Shown piece after piece: positions 1-11,500 of a DNA stretch of 64,000 bases. Origin of the DNA: Anarhynchus alexandrinus (lineage: Eukaryota; Chordata; Aves; Charadriiformes; Charadriidae); contig VUYV01000041.1 of the NCBI GenBank assembly GCA_008711295.1, positions 3,110,368 through 3,174,367 on the forward strand, in the 5' to 3' direction. The notes under the pieces are model-generated. The model did no database searches, was not told the DNA's origin, and saw only the letters and a program-made list of their open reading frames with translations. The position numbers were made by a program, and so were the translations under genes. The stretch's first letter is position 1. The number at the start of each line of letters is the position of its first letter.

Positions 1-3000
1 CCCTTATAATACTTTAAATAAAATTATTTATAAGGCTGTGTAGGTGTGTGATATACAAACACAAATAAATTTAAAGGAACATTGTAAAAAAAGTAGTTTC
101 ACTAGTAAACCTATAATTATTACAGTTTTTTCCTCTGTTTTGATTTGTAAGAGTGTCTGTGAGATCCTTGTTGATAATGTCATGCCTTTCTACTGGGCTT
201 GAAAAATCTGTCTGACATCTGTAAAATTGTTGGCCGGAGGTGGTTACAAAAAAGACGTGGGGAGCTGCTCGTAGTTTGAGCAGGGGCAATTACTTGCCAA
301 CCTTCCAGATCAGACCAACCCAAACCCTGCTGCTGAAATTGGGGTTTTTTTTGAGGCAGGAAGAGGGACAGCTTCATCTTTCAGTGACACTTGAGGCTAG
401 CCGGTGATGGGCAGGGCTGAAGCTCTGTACGCGGTGGGTGCTGGAAGGGCAGAGGGGTCTCAGTTTCTTCCAGCCACAGAGCTGTCTGGCTGCTGCAGGG
501 TGTCTTCTGCTTGTGCCATCAGGTGTCTGTGGACACTGAGGTGCTCTACGCTTGCGTTGCCTTAGGATTGCTTTACATATAAATGCTTTATCAACATAGC
601 TTTATCGGTTAAGAAGGTAAAGAAAAAGAAATCCTACCCTTCGTGGACATAACTTTAGTAAGGAAAGCTCAGTTACAATTATGTTGGGAAAAAAGGTATT
701 AATTTTGTTCCAAAAAAAAAGATATTTCTGGATAGCAGATGAGGAATTTTTATTGGCAAATGTTGTATCTCTACCATTCCATTTTTCTAATGATCTTGTG
801 CTGTAACATTTTCCATTTGTGGAAGTTCAGGGGGAAACTCTCCTGAAATGCTAAGACTCTAACTTGAGTTGCTACAGTTTCCACAAACATTGCGAAATAA
901 ACTGCTTCTTATATATTCCTTTTAAAACTCAGGTCCCAGGGATAAGAAGATTGTACTCTATGATATCTTATACATTTCACCGGTTGTATAAGAACAAAGC
1001 AGAAGATTTCAATCTTTCAAAAATTGTCCCCAAAATTTCCTACTGAATAATAGCTTATCAATTTATGATTTTAAAAGGCCCAAACGGATGAGTAGGAATA
1101 TAATTTAAAAATTTAGACTTATTTTTTCTGCTTAAAATCTGTGTCCTCTCACAGACTATTCTGAAGCATCTGACAACACCAGGATAGTTAAAAATAAGAA
1201 TCACGTTATATCTTATCACTTGCCTCCATGGTCAACTAGTTGCATATCTAAACTCACTAAATCTAAATTCCAATCTGAATCATGATTTCAGTAGTCATAA
1301 CTGCATAGTTCTGATCCAGGAACATATGCATACAGATGCTGCAGTTTGATGTTGTTAAAAATGCTTACTTACATGCACGAAGTTACGAAGCTCTGCCCCT
1401 ACCTTTGGGACATTAGTAATGAGTGAAGTTGCTGTGGAATATGCAGAAATATGCGTTAAAGGCCTTGCATATTGAGGCAATTGACAAAACATTAATCAAT
1501 GGACCTGGATTTTATCCATAAAAAGCATTATCAAATTAAAGTAAAATTAATTTAATACCTGTTAGCAATGCAACCAAGAAGCAAATACAGCAAATACTTT
1601 ATCCAGTGAAAAATACGCTCTAGAATTATATAGTAGTAAACCAGAACCTGCTTCTTTATAAATTACTATATTTAGATGAGTAAAGGGACTGTGTTGCTCG
1701 ATACTTGTAAATGATGGTTGATACAGATTTACTTAGCCTAATGCAAATGTCTGTGCTATGCTGTGGGGTTTTTGTTTGCAATTTGCTGCCTTTAAAATAT
1801 TCGTTGTGAAAATCAGGCACTTGGAAAATTTATGCCAATCAAACATAGAGGCATTTGGGCTTTTCTGCTTAGTTGATGTTAATCTTTCATGTCCCTGTCA
1901 CCCAAATCAGAGCTGAACGTCATATGTTTAGGTCTGGCAGATTGAGAGGTAAACCGGAAGGAGCTTTCTGGTTTTATTATGCTTATCTTAAATGGGCTTT
2001 TAAGCATATTTATTTAATGGCTTTTATTAATGCCCGGTTAACCCACCAGATAGCCGCCTTAAGCCACTTGCCTGTTCACCTGGTTTTAAAGGAAAGCTTT
2101 CATATTGCATTGAATTAGATTGAGCAGAACCACAGTTGGATGAGTTGTAGGTGGTCGACTTTGGTAGTGTTGAGGGAACTTGAGCTTCATGTCCCTTGCA
2201 TCTGTGTAGATAGAGAGTCACCATAGTGAAACCCAAAGGGCTGCATTATAACAACACTTACCACAAAGAGGTGTAGGCTTACTTGTGTAATCATTAATTT
2301 TTCTGTCCTCTCATAACCCAACTGTATTTTCTGGTTGACTGGCAAAGAGGTCCTAATCCTGCATTTGACATTGTCTCTTGATATGGAAATAATTGATGTC
2401 ACACATTTAGCATGACATAACTTATACAGAGCCACGGCCATGCAATGCACTTCATAGACAAATAAAATTGACAGGTTCCTATCCAGCACAGTCTACAGTC
2501 TCTGTGGGAAACCATCAGCCACAAACTCAGCTGGGATGTCTGTGAAGCTACGGCCACAGAGCAGTAGGGTGGAAGCTGTGGTGTACTCACTTACAGAGCG
2601 TTTAGGAGCTCAGATGTCGGCTTCTCACCTACATGCCACTTCAGGGGGTCTGCGTGCGCTTCTCTGAGCAGTGCGTAGAGGTGGCACATCCTGAGAGCAA
2701 TTCTTGTGCTCGTGGACTATGTCTAGTTTGAGGTTTGGGCTTTGTTTTAATTTGGGATAAAAGGTCTCACTGATGTGACCACTGGGATATGCAGTAATAG
2801 GAGATTCAGGCTGTCTGTCTTCTGGCTGCAGTCTGGATGGTTTGGATGCAAGTTCACATTCGCGTTTTGGAATGGGGTACACCTTTTTGCGCCAACAGGC
2901 TGCAGCTGTTGGTCCTGCATACCTCGTGGCAATAACAAAGTGGCTGATTTGGGACAGACAGGCTGGATACACTTATTCCCAGAAGGGCCCCAAATCACAT

Positions 3001-6000
3001 ACTATGAGACAGAAGAAAATTTGTAAGCTGATGAGCAGACACCGTTCGTTGCCCGAGAGAGAATTCTGTACTTGCCTCTGCAAGACCTGTCGTCTTTAAT
3101 GTAAATAGCTGGGCTCCAGGCAAGTTCTTGGGTATACAGAGTAGCTGTCATTCAAGTCTGCTAAAAAGGTGGCTCTTATTCACAGCATTTGGAATGCAAA
3201 ACACTGCCACCATCCTGTAGGTACTGTTTGCACTATTGCTGTCACTCGGCAGCAGCAATGAGGATTTATGTTGCAGAAATTTCCTACCCTGTACGAGAAT
3301 AGGGAAAGGGTCTGAAATTGCCTCTCATCACACAGCACAGGACACAGGATAGTAGGCAGTGGAAAGAAAGAAGAGGGAGAACTTCTGTTACCCTCCTGGA
3401 ATTTTTCCTTTGCTTCTCTATCCTTCAGCCCCTATCAATGCATCTCTCTAATACACAAAGACAGTCCTAGTTTTGGAGTTTTTTCCTGTGTAGTGAATGG
3501 GTACTCATAGAGTGTGCATGGCTGTTATGTCCTGAAAGCACATAAAACATTTCTTAATGAGTAGAGGAGAGGGGAGGAGAGGAGCCGATTTAAAACTTTA
3601 GTTTGATATCTGAGTGTTTATCAACATCTTCTGAGTGAACGTCACAGCTTGGCAATGCAATCTGTAAGTCTCAGTGTGATCCCTTGGTAGTTTGTGCTGG
3701 GTACAGACGAGGAGAGTATCTCTTTTCCTGTGGGTGTGAAAGGCTCATGCTTTGGCAGATAAACAGAACTGTGACAGTGCGCTCTCGGATAACTGCAAGA
3801 CCGACGTCACTCAGCACTGTCCCATTTGCCGTCAGACTTAGAAATGGCACTGAGAGTCTGTCATCACGTAGACCTTTTCCCCAGAGGCTGGTTGCTACAA
3901 GCTCTTGGAAAAAGATTTGGAGGGCATATTAAAAAGTCTCTCGTAAGAAGCCCCAGTATCCTGTTTAGAGTACAGATGTTGCCGTTGTGGAAAAAGGGAC
4001 CTTCGCCTTCTTCCTGATTGTACCTTTGCCAATATACACTTGACACGGTACATTTAATTTCTCCCAATAACATCAGAACACAACATTTAATAATAGCATT
4101 CTTAATTCCGGAGAGCTCCAAGTTCTCTGCAGAAGAAAGATGTGCTGTGCTTCTCCTTTTACAAATGTGGTAGTGGAAGTCCAAAGAAGTAAAGTAAACT
4201 GCCAAGATCGAGATTAATGATAAAACTGGAAAGAGAACGGGGCCAAACCTCAAGCCAGCCTCCTAATGATAGGATTTCCATGCTTTCCATCTCCATAAAG
4301 GATTCCTTTCTTGTGGTACTTCCTTCCCAGTGTGTGCGCGCACGACCCCATCTATGGGATTACATTGTGTGGGAGTTGGGTTTTTGCTACGTAATCCCAC
4401 TGTCGCCACCGCCGCTTCTTCTCCCTCCATGTCCTGTGTGTAAGTCAGTATAGAAAATTCATGGCTCACAGGTGGGACTGCTGTGTCTGCTGCATGGGGT
4501 CATGCAGCAGCAAATGGATGGCAAAGACACAGCTTGTGCAGGGGAGAGTGAGACAGGAGTCATCTGTAGAAAGCTCAGGCTCCTCCTGACAGACCTGCTT
4601 TTGGCAGTGCCTCTGCTGCCCCTCCAGAGATTAGATTTTCCTAAAACGGGGCAATGCGGGCAAACCCACTATTGATGTCTGGCCCTCTGAAAGCCCAATA
4701 CAGTGGCGTATGCCCCTGTACAGTGATCTTCAGTCTAATCAGATCTTCCATTCTGAATTGGCGTTATTTTTTAAAAGGTCAATTTTAAAAGGCAGGCAAA
4801 ATAATGTAAATATCAAGAGTTAAGCATTGTGGGTCATGTGCCAGCATGCTGCAGTGAGGGAAAGCACTGGAAAAGGATGAAATTACTCTGTGCCTCTAAG
4901 GACATCTGGGCAGTCAGTGAGGGATTTTGAGGTATTTGAACTTTAAAATTGACACAATGGATGGCTGGGATGATTTAATGCTCTTATCATTAATTTAAAC
5001 CACAGAAATTAATTTAAAAAATACTTTGTGAGAAGAACAAAAGATGAGAGAATTCATCTATGGGCTACCACTTTCTATCTATGTCACTGCGAGTCCAGCC
5101 TCATGCTCCTGCCAGTATCTGGAAGGATTTGCTTTAGTGGGTTGAAGGTTCAGTTGGGAATAGGTGCAGTGTGTGGGAAGAGCATTTATGCAAACTCCGT
5201 GAGCTTTTGGAAGTAACAGTGAGAGAAGTACCTGGTGAGGCTGTCAGAAGTACTGTGCTGTGCACAGTTCTGCCATGTTCAGGGAGTCGTGTCTCTGTTT
5301 TGGAATTGGGAAGGAGCGCTGTACAAACCAGCTGCGTGTGCGAGAGGAGGGGGAGTTGTCTTTGCTCAGCCAAGCAAAATTAGATGTATTCCACAAACAT
5401 GCCATAGGATAACAGTCTTTCTGATCCTGCTGCAGGCCAGGGAGGACCTAGCAGCGCATGTGTGAAGGGGGAAAGATAATGGGGGAAAAGAGCAACCTTT
5501 GGCCAGAGAATTGCTGGGCACCATGGTTTGATATATGCTAAACTTACATTCTGAAGACGGAGATGATTTAACTCCAACATACAAAACCAACCATTTATTG
5601 AGATGTTTGCGAAGTGCAGCACCTGCAGGGACTGCTGAGATGGCAACAGCTTCTAATTCAGCTTGTGTGGAAGGGCTCTTCTGATCTGTGGGAGAGGTGC
5701 CTTTACCCAAGCAGCTATTTCTGCTCCACCATACCTTGCTGCTGTGTGCAGTGGTTGTTCTTAGTTGCCCAGCCCGCTGCCATGTGCCCACAGCTCCTCC
5801 AGGAACCACCCAGTGCTGGGGCTTTTGCTGCTGGTGCAGGACACAGGAGCTGTTGTTGCTGGTATGCATGGCAGTAACTGCCACTGCTGAGAGCAGCGCC
5901 CAAGCAAACGGATCCACAGGCTTGATTGGAACGTGTGACTAGTGCAACACTGAGGTCTTATAAGACTGACCATATTATCCTCTCTTCTTAGAGAGAGGGT

Positions 6001-7850
6001 TAGGAGAGAGTGCTTTCTTCGTAAATATATTAGTATGTATGTTAATACTGCTGAGCCCAACCACACGTGATATACCTCTAAATATATATTGCACATCCCT
6101 GCCTCTTTTAATCTTGAAGAGAAGTTTCATAATTTTGTGGCTAGTCTGCTGGTATTATTTAAATAAAACTGATATTACTTAAATAAAAGTCTTAAACTTT
6201 TGAATAAACTATGATTTATAATAAGCCTTGCATTACTAAAGAGCCAAGCTGTTGAAGCCTTTTATGTGCCCCTTTTCCAACTACTTACCCTCTCTGTGCT
6301 TTGATCAACTACATCTGGCAAGGCTTAAAAAAACTCCTGAAAGTTTTTGAGGAAATAAGGATGTTTCATCCTAGGTGCTGAAAACTGCACAGTCCCCTTT
6401 GGAAATGAGCAATTATGACTTCAGTGAAAACCCCAAACCCACAACATTTGCCTATTTAATTTCTTACTGACCTTTACCTCCAGAGTTCCCCACCTTCTGG
6501 CACATTTTGAGCCATGAATTAGCTTTCATGTCTGAGCTGTAGGACTGAAGAAATCCAGTTCCCATTTTAAAGCTTTTCCCCAGCAGCCTTCCAACTTCAG
6601 CTATATCTCATTCAGCTGCATAAGAAGTATAGGAAGGATGGCAAGTCATCACCTGTCTCTTAGTAAACCCAACCACTACTTAAAGCTCACCCACTACTTA
6701 ATTTGTCTATGAATTTGGGATGACTTTGTAAAAACTGGTGTTAGAGCTGCAGAAGAAATACTTGCCAAGAAGGTGCGGTCTAGGATTTATTTTTATTTTG
6801 GAATTTCAGGTCTTTCATTTTTGAAGACCTCATTGCATGAAAACACCAAGGAGGCCCTTGTGTCAGATGATTAACCTCCGATAGTAGTGTTATCTCAGAA
6901 CACGAGATTCCAATAAAAATGTAAGTGGCGTCAGGGAAATATTTTTTAAAAGCTGCAAGCCTCCTCTAGCTGTGTTGATTTATGTATGTTTATATATGCA
7001 CATGCCTTGGGACTGCTGCTATCTCCAACTAGAGAAGAAAAGCAGTGTGACTCATGCATGAGCATCATAACAACTGTACCTAAAAGGTGAAGTCTTGCTG
7101 CTGTTGCAAGGGAGTCAGTCTGAAGGAACTCCAGATTTACTTTGTGTAACAAGGTAGAAGTGGTAACCCGACTATTCTACTTATTCCAGAAAATAAAAAA
7201 AAATACATCTCCTGTACAACTTAATGAGTGATTATAAAAACAGTATTCTTCCTACACTTTTCAGTAGTTTAAAATGTGTTAGGTGTTACTGATTTAAATG
7301 CATTCTTTAGCATGCAAAAATCAGTCAGGAACTCTGCTCAACTCTTAGGAATTTAAGTACATTGGCATATGAATGCCCTGGAAAACAGGTTTTCCTTGGG
7401 TGCTCACAAATATGGTTTGAAGCTCCCCCGTGCTAGGACACTGAAGGATTCATCTCATATGTGTAATGTGCAGAAATGGGGACTGAATCGGTTGCTGTGC
7501 TCCACTGACCACTTTGGAAAACGCAGACCCTGATTATTTAGTTGGTTTCACAGAATTTTTATAACGTGTTTATTGTGAGAAGCTCTGGGTATCAAGGGCT
7601 TTCCAGAAGCAGTACTCAGCCGTGTCCAGGGTGCCTTATGCTACTGCAAACAATCAAAACCTTGTGAGTGAGTCTGCTCCAAAACAACGGCATACTTAAA
7701 CTGCCTGGTTTTCTTCCTTTCTTTCCCCTTTGGACTTCTGAATCTTTAGGATTTGCTGTGTTTTGTGAGGTTTCGCTGTCGCCACAGGGTCTAGATTTCT
7801 TTTAACAATAGTTGAGGTGGCCGATTGAGTTAATCTGGACGGTATGTCCC
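1..7850. other. Upstream non-coding region, no recognised gene
   Basis: AT-rich DNA upstream of the TMCC3 CpG island. The open frames here are short, overlap on both strands and match no family I recognise. A GC-richer patch at about 5600-5940 is open in several frames at once, which reflects few stop codons rather than coding. A GA-rich simple stretch lies near 3560-3590. The only item that looks possibly exon-like is on the minus strand at 2629-2943, listed separately. In mammals the neighbour on the 5' side of TMCC3 is NDUFA12; I see none of its exons here. Confidence 0.6.
2629..2943 (-). other. Speculative minus-strand exon candidate (unrecognised)
   Basis: On the minus strand an open frame of about 115 codons (2625-2972) contains a 315-nt block bounded by an AG after a pyrimidine-rich stretch (AG at 2945-2944) and a GTGAG donor (2628-2624). 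The block is 105 codons long, starts and ends in the same phase, and reads as a basic, Pro/Ser/Lys/Glu-rich segment with no stop. If not spliced, the frame ends at a TGA just inside the putative donor. I do not recognise the protein, and no partner exon was found. Other frames of the same stretch are also open, so chance is the main alternative. Confidence 0.15.
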
Positions 7851-8278
7851 TCCAGGAGCCGGAGCTTTAGCGAAAAGCCAGACGCAAAGCAGCGGTTGTC
7901 CTCGGGACGAATGGGACTGCCACCCATGTCGTCCAGCCATACCTCCGGGAGATCATCCTTGCCCCCAGCTCCTGCTGTCCCCCTCAGAAGCGCCGGCCTT
8001 CAAAATTAAAAAAAAAATAAAATAAAATAAAAGCGATTTATGGCCCACTCCCTGTGGCTAAAGCTCGCTCCCACACTCTTCTCCCCTCAGACGTCCTCCC
8101 TTTTTCGAAGGGGGGGGGGATACACAGGACGGGACACCACAGCCCCGACCCCCTCAGGGCGCGACCCTCAGGCGCCACAACGCCCCGCCGACGGCCCTCC
8201 TCGCTCTTCCCGGCGGGAAGCGGGGAGCTGAGGGGTTAATCCGGGTGTGGCGGCTGAGGAGAAGCGGATCGGCTGCTG

Positions 8279-8334
8279 CCGCGGTGCGGGAGGNGCACGC
8301 CCGAAGGGGCGTGCCCGGCCCTCCCGCACCGCGG
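8279..8334. repeat. GC-rich compound inverted repeat with an undetermined base
   Basis: Two nested perfect stems. The outer arms are 8279-8293 and 8320-8334 (15 bp). The inner arms are 8295-8302 and 8307-8314 (8 bp), closed by a 4-nt loop (GAAG, 8303-8306). Between outer and inner stems, the left side has only the N at 8294 and the right side has five bases (8315-8319). Such a hairpin would be very stable and is a known kind of sequencing obstacle, so the N may stand for more than one missing base. Confidence 0.9.
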
Positions 8335-8390
8335 CGGCCGCCGTGAGCCCCCTCAGTGCCGCGGCCGTTGGGCTGGCGGTTGGGCGGCCG

Positions 8391-8429
8391 TTGGCGGGAC
8401 CCCTTACCTGCACGCGGGCTTTTGGCGGG
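8391..8429 (+). promoter_or_regulatory. Pair of E2F-like motifs (TTGGCGGG)
   Basis: TTGGCGGGA at 8391-8399 and TTTTGGCGGG at 8420-8429, both upstream of the TMCC3 start codon within the CpG island. They resemble the E2F core consensus. The same stretch carries repeated GGCCGTTGG units at about 8362-8394, so part of the resemblance may come from local duplication of a GC-rich unit. Function is inferred from motif only. Confidence 0.35.
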
Positions 8430-8484
8430 CACCGCTGAGGAGAAGGAGAAGGAGGGAGGCGGCGGCGGTGGTGGGGCAGCAGCA

Positions 8485-8562
8485 ATGCCGGGCAGCGACA
8501 CGGCGCTGGCCGTGGACAGAACGTACTCGGACCCGGAGCGGCACCGGCGCCGCAAGACGCGG
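8485..8562 (+). CDS. TMCC3: TMCC3 coding exon 1
   Basis: 26 codons from ATG (8485-8487) to CGG, followed by the donor GTAAGG at 8563. The peptide begins [15 protein letters not shown] and ends in a run of Arg/Lys (RHRRRKTR). The ATG context is GCAGCAATGC, with G at -3 and C at +4, a moderate Kozak match. The frame is open upstream into GGC-rich 5' UTR, but there is no ATG there, only GTG at 8356. The exon ends in phase 0. Confidence 0.93.
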
Positions 8563-11500
8563 GTAAGGGGAGTGTGAGGGCACGGAAAGGGCTGTCGGGG
8601 CCAGCTCGGGGTGGTGGGGCTGGCAGGTGGGGCTGGGTGCCGAGCTCTGGGAGACAACCACCAACCTGCAGCCTGTAGGTCCCCCTCCCCAAGAGGTCTC
8701 CGCGTTTGCTACGTTGTCGAACTAAAGGGAAGTTTTTTATCATCTGTGCTTTTTTTTTTTTCCCCATATTCCTACTCTAAATACTCTTTGGTATAAGAAA
8801 GATAAACGAAAGGGGTTGTTGGCATAACAGAAACCGATGTTCACAGTAGAAACTAGTCGGAGGTGAGAGTAACAGAGAACTTACTCACCAAAGTCAACAG
8901 CGCTGATGATTTAATGAAGTGACTCTGTGTCTAGATCGCACTGGTGGATGTCTGGTTTTGGTCCTGTTTCTCAAGGTCTCTGTTTAATAAACTGTGGATC
9001 AGGTGATTGTGTCTAGCAGCAGAGAATGATTACAGTTCCCTTCCTGAAGTTACTTGTAAGAGGGCTGTGACAGGGATGGAGATCAACAGGAAAGGTGTGG
9101 CTGTACGTGCTAGGGATAAAGTAAGAATATACTGTATATCCATGACACGTGGCTTTATGGGATAGTTTTTGTCATGGTCTGCTGGCAAGTTCATCTTTCT
9201 TTATCTTAGTATTTTGGTGGCTTGTTCACACAGTATATCAGAACCGTGTATAGGCAATGGTCATGATCCTTTCATATATTTAGTGGTCTTTGTGGTGAAT
9301 GTCACGCTGATAAGGCAGTTGACTCTCTTGTTTAGGCACAGATTTCAAATTCTTACCTAAGAGATCAGCTAAAACAGGTGTAAAACAAATGGTTTTTTCT
9401 TCCTATGCACTGAAGAAAGACGTGAGGAAAAAGAAGGTTGCTCTAGCTGACTTGGGATATCAGCAGAAATTCTGTTTTCTCTAAGATGAGATCCTGCATG
9501 TGTCCATAAATGTGCTTTACAGTTTGAAGTGTAGGGATTACCTATTAGTGAATGAAGACTTTTTTGGAGGGGAGGGTTCTTTGGGAGGGGGTGTTGTGTT
9601 GTGTTTTGTTTTGTTTTCCTGTACTGCACCATAGCCGTTCTTTCCAGCCTATTAATTGACAGTGCTGGAAAGGAGATGGCGTGCTTCAGATTGTTGCTGC
9701 ATAATGAAATGTTTTAAAAATAGGTAAAAAGGTACACTGTACCTTTACTACTGGACTCTACAATGCTTTTCATACCATGAGCTGAGTGCACATGCTAGTC
9801 ATAACACAGTTAAAAATGTTATGGATTTCCTTTGGTTTTCTCTTTGCAAGTTTAACTAAGTAGTTTTTCTTAATTGTTCTTCTGTAAGAATAATGCGCTA
9901 TCTAGCTTACTGTGGCCATGGAAGAAAGTTGTGTACCTTTAAGGATGATTTTTGGTATATTTAAAAGTTAAACCTGAAGCCTCTACTCTATAGTCTAGCT
10001 GATCCGCTTAAAAGCGTGAAGTATAATCGCTAACATTCAGTGTTGCATACTGTACTTGGGTATTGAAAAAAAATAAAATCTTGTTAAGGCAATTTTATGA
10101 AAGCATTGGGTTCTTCTCTGATTTTGGGTTTCATTTCATCAGAATTAGCCTCCTTCTCTTCCTGCAACCATGAGAAATAAACATACAACTCTGTAATAAG
10201 TTTATAGCATTGTATGTAACTGCATTGCTCTGGGATTTGGGCTTCACAAGTTGTGTCTGACATCACAGAACTTGTAATATAATTGCTAGAGGTGGTAGCA
10301 GCAGGTGGTATGTTCCAGATGATAGCAAGAGTTTGCATAAAATCCATTTGTGCTTATTCCGGACAAATAGGAATTTTTCCTGGGTAAATTGCCTGGATAA
10401 TTTCAACGTTTCTCTTACTGTTTTAACCAGAGGGATGGAAACGGTCAGGCACTGAAGCAGCAACTGGTGGTATTATGTAGGAAAGAAGCAAGAAAGCAGG
10501 ATGCTGTTTCTCTTTTAGAGACTGAATAAAAAGCATCAGAGCAGCTGGAGTTAAAGCTGCCATTCCCAAACATTCATAGAGAAAAGCAATGCAGAACATG
10601 AACACAGCCATACAGAGTTGATGGGAGGATGCTCAGAGAACTTGAACCAAGTAAGGAGACTTGCTTGTGTCAATAAAATCTTGGAGTTGGTTTTATCAGC
10701 AGGATAGGGACAGTGTGTAGTAAGTAGGGTGAGATACATTTAATAAAGCCTGGGAGAAAGATGTCAAAGTAGTTGTTGGATCTCATAGTCTGTATAACAT
10801 AGGCTACTGAGTCCAGTTTTTGGGTGGGTAGATTTTGAAGGACTTCTTCAGCCCTCTAGGTTACTGCCTGTGGCTTTCAAGCTCATCTAAGGATTTTTCT
10901 TATGAGAAAGTGAAGCCTTCTTTATGGACAGGCAAGAAGACTGTTCCAAAATTGCAGCTCTATATATGATAGGAAGGCATCACCAAATTCAGTTTGCAGA
11001 AGTGCTGGAACAATTTACTGTGAATATAGCTTTCTGAGTTTGTAAACAGTAGAATCTGAGGGGAAAAGGATTTTAAAATTCCTGCTGCAGCTAAAAAGCT
11101 CCTTAAGTGTAAGGCAACAGGTCTCTTCAATACTTTCTTCTTTGAGGACCTTTGAAGTATAAGATATCCTGGGCTCTGCTAACAACTCTCCAATGAACCA
11201 TATGTCACATTTTGTGCAAAGGTCCCAGTGCCTGAAAGAGAGAGAACACTTTAATGAAGAACAGCTGAATCATTCTTAACATGGGGGGAATCATTGCTGC
11301 CTAAGGAGGCCAAGTATTTTGAGGGAGAGGCTGGATTCCTGTTGTCTTCCTTGGACGAGTCACAAGAGACCCAAACTATGCTGTGCATGGCGGCACGGAG
11401 TGGGGCATAAAACCAGTATTGCTCGTAGTGTAATGGTGTTGGTGCCTTACAGTTTTGGTATTATTTGGTGGGTATAGATTTACAGTTGTGGGGTTACCTT

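Larger units (their letters stand above)
7880..8660 (+). promoter_or_regulatory. TMCC3: CpG-island promoter of TMCC3
   Basis: GC content and CpG density rise sharply from about 7.9 kb, peak at 8.15-8.56 kb and fall back to AT-rich sequence after 8.7 kb. Coding exon 1 sits inside. This is the usual architecture of a broad, TATA-less vertebrate promoter, and I see no convincing TATA box. The 5' UTR just before the ATG is purine-rich (GGAGAAGG-type repeats) followed by GGC/GGT runs. The transcription start cannot be fixed from sequence; a start at roughly 8.35-8.45 kb is inference. Confidence 0.8.

Noticed and set aside
5366..5917. 183-codon open frame on the minus strand
   Set aside because: It lies in a GC-richer patch that is open in several frames on both strands. 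The translation matches no family I know, is rich in Ser/Ala/Trp/Gln without domain pattern, and shows no clear splice borders.
8356..8484. N-terminal extension of TMCC3 by 43 codons in frame with exon 1
   Set aside because: The only upstream in-frame start is a GTG, and the extension is translated GC-rich 5' UTR with poly-Gly. The ATG at 8485 matches the family N-terminus.
8154..8664. Several long minus-strand frames across the CpG island
   Set aside because: GC-rich sequence with few stops; the translations are Pro/Arg/Ala-rich and run antisense to the TMCC3 first exon.
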